NCBI GenBank assembly: GCA_003156235.1
Contig: PMGP01000326.1
Location: 7,710 to 14,701 of the forward strand
Source of the DNA: Acidobacteriaceae bacterium
Lineage (GTDB): Bacteria > Acidobacteriota > Terriglobia > Terriglobales > Acidobacteriaceae
Direction of reading: 5' to 3'
DNA length: 6,992 bases
Below are positions 1-3,926 of this stretch, in pieces (position 1 is the first letter of the stretch; the number at the start of each line of letters is the position of its first letter). The notes under the pieces were generated by a model that was not told the DNA's origin, made no database searches, and saw only the letters and a list, made by a program, of their open reading frames with translations. The position numbers and the translations under genes were made by a program.

Positions 1-623
1 CTCACACACAAAAATTTGCCGTTAGGAGCAATGGCAACAGCGTAGGCGATGCCGTTCACGGTGACGGAACTCCCTGAAATGGGTGTCAGCGTTTTAGAAC
101 TAATATAGAAGCCGGCAATCGAGCTGCTGCTGGTGCTGCTGCTGCTATTCAGAATATAAAAGTTTCCGCTGGTGCTGGCCGTGCTGCTGCAAGTGCCCGT
201 GCCCACCTCGACGCAAACCGTGGTGGTCTCCGCAACACTGCCCGAAACGCCGGTAACCGTAATATCGTAAGCGCCGGTAGTCGTAGTGGACGAAGTGGTC
301 GCGGTCAGCGTGGAGCTTTGTGCCGACGTGCTACTGCTGAAGGACACCGAAGTCGAAGAAAGACCGCACGTGGCGGCATTGGTAGCGCCCGTAGGCGCGG
401 TCACCGCGCAAGTCAACGTAACCGTCCCGGTAAACGAACTCCCCGGCGTCACGGTGATGGTCGCGATGTTGCCGGTGGTAGCGCCAGGAGTCACGGTGAT
501 GTTGCCGCTGTTGGAAAGGCTGAAACCTGTGCTGCTGGTGCTGCTCGGCGCCTGCCAAAAATCTCCGCATCCCGCCAGAAGCGTCGCCGCAGCCAATAAC
601 CCTATCCAACGCACAATCTTCAT
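1..623 (-). CDS. Secreted lipoprotein with Ig-like Ser/Thr-rich region and start of a lactonase/YVTN-type beta-propeller (C-terminus outside window)
   Basis: The frame is open from an ATG at 621-623 to the left edge, giving 207 residues with no stop. A GAGGAG Shine-Dalgarno lies at 629-634 on the minus strand, 5 nt upstream of the ATG, which supports the start. Residues 1-18 are a lipoprotein signal peptide ending in the lipobox LAGC, with Cys19 as the expected lipidation site. Residues 33-140 form a Ser/Thr-rich beta segment containing TVTPGSSFTGTVTLTC and ending in ITVTGVSGSVAETTTVCVEV. This is the Ig-like pattern common in Acidobacteriota surface proteins. A Ser/Thr linker (about 145-168) follows, and then NFYILNS...GFYISSKTLTPISG...AIAPNGKFLCV. 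That last part resembles the first blade of a YVTN/6-phosphogluconolactonase-like propeller (Lactonase family). Likely anchored in the outer or inner membrane facing the periplasm or surface. The substrate is unknown, and an enzymatic lactonase role should not be assumed because most such lipoproteins are uncharacterised. Confidence 0.82.
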   Translation of the reverse strand, partial: MKIVRWIGLLAAATLLAGCGDFWQAPSSTSSTGFSLSNSGNITVTPGATTGNIATITVTPGSSFTGTVTLTCAVTAPTGATNAATCGLSSTSVSFSSSTSAQSSTLTATTSSTTTTGAYDITVTGVSGSVAETTTVCVEVGTGTCSSTASTSGNFYILNSSSSTSSSSIAGFYISSKTLTPISGSSVTVNGIAYAVAIAPNGKFLCV

Positions 624-742
624 CGCCGCTCCTCGCACACAGTATTCAGGCTACACCCGCACCCGCAGCCCAACATTATTCTAGACGCAATCCAGCGGGA
701 ATTCGCTTGCCGCAGCGGCAACCCCGCCCCTTCGATTCGTCT

Positions 743-809
743 GGGTGCCCCAGGTCCCCAGCGAGGAACTTGGGGCACCCAAATTTATGGGTGGGGACAT
801 GCGCCACCC
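743..809. repeat. Stem-loop-rich intergenic repeat (copy A)
   Basis: A 13-bp inverted repeat has arms at 743-755 (gggtgccccaggt) and 768-780 (acttggggcaccc). It pairs fully with one G-U wobble around a 12-nt loop. Immediately next to it lies cccaaatttatggg (778-791), itself a weak palindrome. A second short stem follows, gggtgg (789-794) with ccaccc (804-809). The element sits 48-114 nt downstream of the stop of the small secreted protein on the minus strand, so it could end or stabilise that transcript. No T-tract follows, so it is not a classical intrinsic terminator. A degenerate relative lies at 3833-3880. A separate perfect 6-bp stem is at 707-721 (ttgccg/cggcaa). Nothing else is evident in the 624-856 gap. 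Confidence 0.6.
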
Positions 810-856
810 GCCACAAAGCGATATTCGGGAGCATCATAAAGGCCGCGAGGCTGGAA

Positions 857-1342
857 TCAGCGGGCTACTCCAGGGGCCTTGCCGGCGAGCTTCTCAAAAT
901 TCAACAGCAGAACCAGGAGAGCGTCGTCGAAGTTGGTATCGCAGGTTTTTTGCCGGGCGCAAACTGTGATCGGTTCCAGAAGGGTCCAAAGCTGAAAATG
1001 GGTCTTGCGGTCGTAGATGAGGAGCCTGAAGGTGTCAGGCCCGGGACCTGAGTTGGCGAGCTGGAGTTCCAGGACCAGGTCGGCATCGGACGGATCCCCC
1101 GCCATCTCGAAGAAGCCCGAGCCCTGGAGAGCCTCATAAAACTGGTTGTAGGCACGATTCTGACCTCCGCTGTAAACCGTGGAGGAGATGCCGGAGTTGG
1201 AAAGAAAGATTTTTTTAGCGGCAAGGATGGCAGGAGGAACAGGGCCGGCCGGGGTGGTGGCCGGCTGCTGGGCGAGGCCAGCCATCGCCGAAAACAGGAC
1301 GAAACAGGCAACAAAACGGAGTCTCAAAGCAAAGCGGTTCAA
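857..1342 (-). CDS. Small secreted protein of unknown function (161 aa)
   Basis: I do not recognise a named family. The chosen start is TTG at 1340-1342, because an AGGGAG Shine-Dalgarno lies 8 nt upstream (1351-1356) and the product then begins directly with a good signal peptide. The N-terminus reads NRFALRLR, followed by a hydrophobic core VACFVLFSAMAGLA and probable cleavage near AQQ (about residue 25). The mature part opens with a Pro/Ala/Thr linker. It continues with AAKKIFLSNSG, a YSGGQNRAYNQFYEAL helix, DADLVLELQL, FRLLIYDRKTHFQLWTLLEP and a C-terminal helix FDDALLVLLLNFEKLAG. I recall similar short periplasmic proteins as conserved hypotheticals in Acidobacteriota. The alternation of strands and helices, with a 'SDADLVLEL' strand, suggests a small alpha/beta domain like those of periplasmic lipoproteins that compare values across subunits, but this is only an analogy. 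There are two Cys late in the protein, in VCARQKTC, which may form a disulfide. A longer frame to an ATG at 1588 exists but is unlikely. Confidence 0.72.
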   Translation of the reverse strand: MNRFALRLRFVACFVLFSAMAGLAQQPATTPAGPVPPAILAAKKIFLSNSGISSTVYSGGQNRAYNQFYEALQGSGFFEMAGDPSDADLVLELQLANSGPGPDTFRLLIYDRKTHFQLWTLLEPITVCARQKTCDTNFDDALLVLLLNFEKLAGKAPGVAR

Positions 1343-1350
1343 CGGAAATA

Positions 1351-1356
1351 CTCCCT
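1351..1356 (-). promoter_or_regulatory. Shine-Dalgarno deciding the TTG start of the small secreted protein
   Basis: On the minus strand this reads AGGGAG, ending 8 nt before the TTG at 1342-1340. The upstream in-frame ATGs at 1393 and 1588 and the GTG at 1372 have no comparable purine-rich site. The ATG at 1393 is preceded by a C-rich stretch. Confidence 0.6.
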
Positions 1357-1399
1357 GAGAACCAACATACACTCGTTTGGGGCTTTCAGGCATCGTGGA

Positions 1400-1462
1400 G
1401 GGGGAAAGGGGAGAATCGGGGGATTTTGGTTCAGGAGGGGGGGGAGATCGGGCAAGAAGGGG
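1400..1462 (+). other. G-run tract with G-quadruplex potential in the divergent intergenic region
   Basis: The plus strand carries six G-runs: 1400-1404 (5), 1408-1411 (4), 1418-1422 (5), 1437-1444 (8), 1450-1452 (3) and 1459-1462 (4). The run of eight can count as two G3 tracts. The stretch 1437-1462 then fits the usual G3+N1-7 rule with loops of 2, 5 and 6 nt. The G-rich strand is the non-template strand for rlpA and the template strand for the leftward gene. Elsewhere in the 1343-1627 gap there is a bulged stem at 1542-1568 (aaaac-g-ttgcc / ggcaagtttt, 6-nt loop) and a short inverted repeat at 1501-1512 (gtaag-tg-cttac). Confidence 0.4.
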
Positions 1463-1615
1463 AAAAAATGATGAGAAATGAACTGTTTTTGGTGCAACAT
1501 GTAAGTGCTTACGGGGCAAGAACTTAAACGGGAAAGCCCTGAAAACGTTGCCTTTTGGGGCAAGTTTTCCTCGTATGCATTTTGACAACAGGCAGATTAA
1601 ATAGTGCCAAATTGG

Positions 1616-1627
1616 TAAAATGGGCAG
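1616..1627 (+). promoter_or_regulatory. Candidate -10 box placing transcription start at the rlpA start codon
   Basis: TAAAAT at 1616-1621 matches five of six positions of the bacterial -10 consensus and ends 6 nt before the ATG at 1628. With normal geometry the transcript would begin at or next to that ATG. No convincing Shine-Dalgarno precedes the ATG, which would suit a leaderless mRNA. The matching -35 position (1593-1598, cagatt) is poor. A perfect TTGACA at 1582-1587 is too far upstream (28-bp gap) to pair with this box. Weak evidence overall. Confidence 0.25.
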
Positions 1628-2182
1628 ATGGAGAAAAGACGAAAATCTAGCAACGTGAACGCGATAAAATCACTACGGATCTGGCTGGCGGCGGGAGTTT
1701 CCTCTGTTTTGCTGGTCGCGGGGGTTTTGGCCGTTTCCCCACGGACGGTACAGGCGGATGCCCGGCTTTCCCTGCCGGCGGTAATGGCGCCCCCGGTGGT
1801 TCCGGTAGTGAGTACGACGCCTGCCACGCTTACTCCGCAAAAACACGCGGAAAACTCAACAACCCACGCTCTCCACGGCGTCGCCTCCTGGTATGGCGGC
1901 GTGTTCAACGGCCGTAAGACGGCCAGTGGAGAACTCTATGACATGTACGCAATGACCGCTTGCCATCCAACTCTTCCCTTTGGCACGGTGGTGCGGGTGG
2001 TGAATCGCAAGAACAGGCGCTCGGTGGTGGTGCGCATCACCGACCGCGGCTACCTCTACAGCGGGCGCATCCTCGATCTGTCGTATGGCGCCGCGCAAAA
2101 ACTGGAGATGATCAAGACTGGGCTTACCGAGGTTGATATGGAGGTTCTCTCCTTGGGCAAGCCCGGCAACGACAATAACTAA
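1628..2182 (+). CDS. rlpA: RlpA-type double-psi beta-barrel protein (septal/peptidoglycan lytic transglycosylase family), minimal form
   Basis: 184 residues. Residues 1-18 are basic, residues 19-37 form the hydrophobic core of a signal peptide, and likely cleavage is after VQA (about 43). No lipobox Cys is present, unlike E. coli RlpA; the only Cys is residue 112 inside the barrel. A Pro/Thr/Val-rich linker (about 48-75) leads to the RlpA double-psi beta-barrel, about residues 83-175. It begins GVASWYGGVFNGRKTASGE, continues MTACHPTLPFGTVVRVVN and VVVRITDRG, and ends with RILDLSYGAAQKL. Glu102, Asp105 and His113 have the same 3/8 spacing as the residues I recall as essential in Pseudomonas RlpA (E120, D123, H131). 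This supports cleavage of glycan strands, possibly those lacking stem peptides, in the periplasm. There is no SPOR domain, so septal targeting by denuded glycan is not evident. The start is the first possible in frame, since an in-frame TAA lies at 1616-1618. It is transcribed alone, divergent from the gene on its left and convergent with lpxB. Confidence 0.9.
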   Translation: MEKRRKSSNVNAIKSLRIWLAAGVSSVLLVAGVLAVSPRTVQADARLSLPAVMAPPVVPVVSTTPATLTPQKHAENSTTHALHGVASWYGGVFNGRKTASGELYDMYAMTACHPTLPFGTVVRVVNRKNRRSVVVRITDRGYLYSGRILDLSYGAAQKLEMIKTGLTEVDMEVLSLGKPGNDNN

Positions 2183-2196
2183 TCAACATTCAACTC

Positions 2197-2232
2197 GCAG
2201 CAACGGCCAGCCCTTGGGCTGGCCGTTGCTGC
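2197..2232. terminator. Perfect stem-loop between convergent rlpA and lpxB, probable bidirectional terminator
   Basis: A 17-bp perfect inverted repeat has arms 2197-2213 and 2216-2232 with only tt between them, so the real loop is probably 4 nt or more. The stem is GC-rich in the loop-proximal half (ggccagccc/gggctggcc). It starts 15 nt after the rlpA stop and about 90 nt after the lpxB stop on the other strand, the usual place for a shared terminator. The T-tract is weak on both sides (ttgt to the right; gagttgaatgttg on the minus strand). Nothing further is seen in 2233-2323. Confidence 0.72.
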
Positions 2233-2323
2233 TTGTGGGCCGGGTATCGCGCTTATTCCACTCCCGCAGCCGGGGTTCTCATGCCCATCGTTGCGGCGGC
2301 TTGCGCCGGCAATTTGAGCGGGC

Positions 2324-3697
2324 TCATATAATTCTGACCTTCGCTGGCGGTGCTGTCGGCGGGTCTTCCATCTCCCGTGAATTCTTCAGCAGTTCCAGCG
2401 CAACGGCCGCTACTCGCGCGATGGCGCCACCGGCTTCGCCTGCACCACTCGCGGGCTTCTTCTTCAGAAGGCCGCGTGTCAGTAATCCGCGAATCTGGGC
2501 CAATTCCTTCATCATCATCTGGCGCGGCGGGCCTTCGGGGAGCAGCGGCGCGATCTCGCGGAGGATGTTCTCCGCCGTGAAGTCGCTTTGGATCAGCTCC
2601 GGCACAACACGCTTGCCGGCGATCAGGTTGACCATGGCCACGTGAGGCACGGTGACCACTCGCTTGGCGATGGCGTAGGTTAGAGCCGAGACGCGGTAGA
2701 CGACGACAAATGGATTGCCGGCGAGCGCTGCTTCCACCGTGGCTGTGCCGCTGGCGACGATGGAGGCGCGAGCGTGATGGAGCGCGGCGCGGGCATCGTC
2801 GATCAGGCGGATGGACAAACCGGCCCCGTGCGTATCGACCAGGCTCCGCAAATCGGCGCGCTGCATGAGATTGAGGGTCGGCGCAAGAGGGATGATGAAC
2901 TGCGGAAATGTATTTCCTGCAAACTGCATTCCCTCAGGGGCTAAAGCCCCCGATGTTTTTGCGGGGTTGATGTACGGGCTAAAGCCCGTACCCTTCATCG
3001 GCACACATTCATCTGCGCCCAGTTCGGCCGAATGCGCGGCTAGCTTCTGCGCAGCCTGCAAGATCGTCGGCAGGTGGTCGCCGATCTCTTTGGCGCGGCT
3101 TCCGGGGAGCAGGCCAATCCAGGTCTTCGCTGGGTCGAGGTTGTATTCGGCGGCAAAGTGCGCGCGGGTGACGGCAGGCGGCGGCAGCTCCGCCAGCGGA
3201 TGGCCGACGAACTCGGCCTGCACGCCCTGATTGCGGTAGAAGGGCTCCTCGAAGGGAAAGATCACCAACATGCGGTCGATGTACTTGCGCACCAGCTTGA
3301 TGCGATGCTTCTTCCAGGCCCACAATTGCGGGCTGACGAAGTAGAGGACGGGAACGCCGAGGCGATGCAGCTGCTTGGCCAGGCGGAAGTGAATTTCGGG
3401 GAAGTCGATGAGGATGGCCACGCTGGGCCTGCGCGCGCGGATGGACTGCTTGAGGCGGCGGAACTCGCGCCAGATGCGCGGCAGGTGGCGGACGACTTCG
3501 GTCAGCCCCATGACGGCCATCTCCTCGGAGCGGACGACGCAATCGAGGCCCGCGGCGGCCATGCGCTCGCCGCCCATGCCGAAGAAGCTGGCCGATTGGC
3601 CGGAGGCGGCAAGTTGTTTTTTAAGTGCGTCGATCACCAGCGCGCCGTAGTGCTCGCCGCTGGCCTCGCCTGCCGAGATGAAGATGCTTTGGGGCAT
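2324..3697 (-). CDS. lpxB: Lipid-A-disaccharide synthase LpxB with an in-frame repeat-encoded insertion
   Basis: LpxB (GT19) joins UDP-2,3-diacylglucosamine and lipid X to form the lipid A disaccharide and UDP at the inner membrane. The protein has 457 residues; E. coli LpxB has 382. Visible family motifs are FISAGEASGEHYGA (6-20), MGGERMAAAG (41-50), AVMGLTEVV (61-69), LIDFPEIHF with Asp98, YFVSPQLWAWKKHR (119-132), FPFEEPFY (147-154), FVGHPLAE (163-170), LLPGSRAKEI with Arg201, SGTATVEAAL with Glu322 and NLIAGKRVVPELIQ with Asn357. Against E. coli LpxB as I remember it, Asp98 and Arg201 have identical numbering, while Glu281 and Asn316 are shifted by 41. Alignment is gapless to Leu226, then resumes at QFIIPLAPT (266). 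Residues 227-265 are therefore extra and coincide with a palindromic repeat. Everything after the insertion stays in frame and conserved, so the enzyme is probably active. A charged, Pro-rich tail (about 440-457) also exceeds the family. No lpxA, lpxD or fabZ is next to it, and it appears to be a single-gene unit. Confidence 0.95.
   Translation of the reverse strand: MPQSIFISAGEASGEHYGALVIDALKKQLAASGQSASFFGMGGERMAAAGLDCVVRSEEMAVMGLTEVVRHLPRIWREFRRLKQSIRARRPSVAILIDFPEIHFRLAKQLHRLGVPVLYFVSPQLWAWKKHRIKLVRKYIDRMLVIFPFEEPFYRNQGVQAEFVGHPLAELPPPAVTRAHFAAEYNLDPAKTWIGLLPGSRAKEIGDHLPTILQAAQKLAAHSAELGADECVPMKGTGFSPYINPAKTSGALAPEGMQFAGNTFPQFIIPLAPTLNLMQRADLRSLVDTHGAGLSIRLIDDARAALHHARASIVASGTATVEAALAGNPFVVVYRVSALTYAIAKRVVTVPHVAMVNLIAGKRVVPELIQSDFTAENILREIAPLLPEGPPRQMMMKELAQIRGLLTRGLLKKKPASGAGEAGGAIARVAAVALELLKNSREMEDPPTAPPAKVRII
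2903..3019 (-). repeat. Palindromic REP-like element inserted in frame in lpxB
   Basis: The 117 bp encode the 39 residues (227-265) absent from E. coli LpxB. Three perfect palindromes lie inside: ggaaat-gt-atttcc at 2904-2917, ggggct-aa-agcccc at 2937-2950 and gtacgggct-aa-agcccgtac at 2972-2991. Their centres are 33 and 38 bp apart. On the coding strand the core of the last two reads GGGCTTTAGCCC. I recall GGGCTTYAGCCC hairpins as abundant interspersed repeats in Acidobacteriota genomes; this has not been checked here. The peptide reads GADECVPMKGTGFSPYINPA... with no resemblance to LpxB. The 5-mer CGCAG (coding strand) occurs at both flanks (plus-strand ctgcg at 2900-2904 and 3013-3017), too short to call a target-site duplication. 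Confidence 0.75.
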
Positions 3698-3832
3698 TTT
3701 TCTGGTTGCGCCGCGACTCCTGTGCTGGAGACATCATAACGGGTTAGCGCGAATCCCAGGTACGAGAAGCCGGATCTCCAACTCACTGACGAAGACCTGT
3801 CCCTTCACACCAGCGAGCAAAGATCACGCGCC

Positions 3833-3880
3833 GGGAACCCCGAATTTATGGGGTCCCGTAGCTGGAGCACCCAGCGAGGA
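3833..3880. repeat. Stem-loop repeat (copy B), degenerate relative of the element at 743-809
   Basis: The arms gggaacccc (3833-3841) and ggggtccc (3850-3857) pair over 8 bp with one bulged A. The loop region gives cccgaatttatggg (3839-3852), 13 of 14 identical to 778-791. An exact 11-mer cccagcgagga is at 3870-3880 and at 757-767. The two shared blocks occur in opposite order in the two copies. This copy sits about 45-95 nt downstream of the diguanylate cyclase stop on the minus strand, so both copies lie just beyond a gene end. The rest of the 3698-3926 gap shows only an AT-rich palindrome tcaaaattttga (3903-3914) and no gene. Confidence 0.45.
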
Positions 3881-3926
3881 GTGAAACGGATTGCGGAAAA
3901 CCTCAAAATTTTGAAAGAGCACGAAT

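Noticed and set aside
121..150. GCT-rich stretch as a CRISPR or structural tandem repeat
   Set aside because: It is the coding sequence of a Ser-rich linker; no spacers or longer repeat unit.
286..684. Plus-strand open frames opposite the lipoprotein
   Set aside because: The Val/Leu-rich translation is the complement of Ser/Thr/Ala codons of the lipoprotein, which has a lipobox and Shine-Dalgarno.
1501..1512. Short inverted repeat gtaag-tg-cttac as an operator
   Set aside because: Only 5-bp arms, single occurrence and no regulator gene nearby.
1582..1587. Perfect -35-like TTGACA upstream of rlpA
   Set aside because: No acceptable -10 box is found 16-19 bp downstream; the good TAAAAT box is 28 bp away.
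1343..1588. N-terminal extension of the minus-strand secreted protein to an ATG at 1588 (243 aa version)
   Set aside because: It crosses a G/C homopolymer-rich tract giving Pro/Ser-rich low-complexity sequence, has no ribosome binding site, and would put the signal peptide in the middle of the protein.
2900..3017. ctgcg at 2900-2904 and 3013-3017 as a target-site duplication of the lpxB insert
   Set aside because: Five bases recur easily by chance, and the 113-bp offset does not equal the 117-bp net insertion.
3009..3542. Second minus-strand open frame overlapping lpxB
   Set aside because: Arg/Pro/Ala-rich out-of-frame translation of lpxB; LpxB itself is unmistakable in the other frame.
3074..3739. 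Long plus-strand open frame (221 aa) opposite lpxB
   Set aside because: It is the antisense shadow of well-conserved LpxB motifs in GC-rich DNA, and its translation resembles no family.
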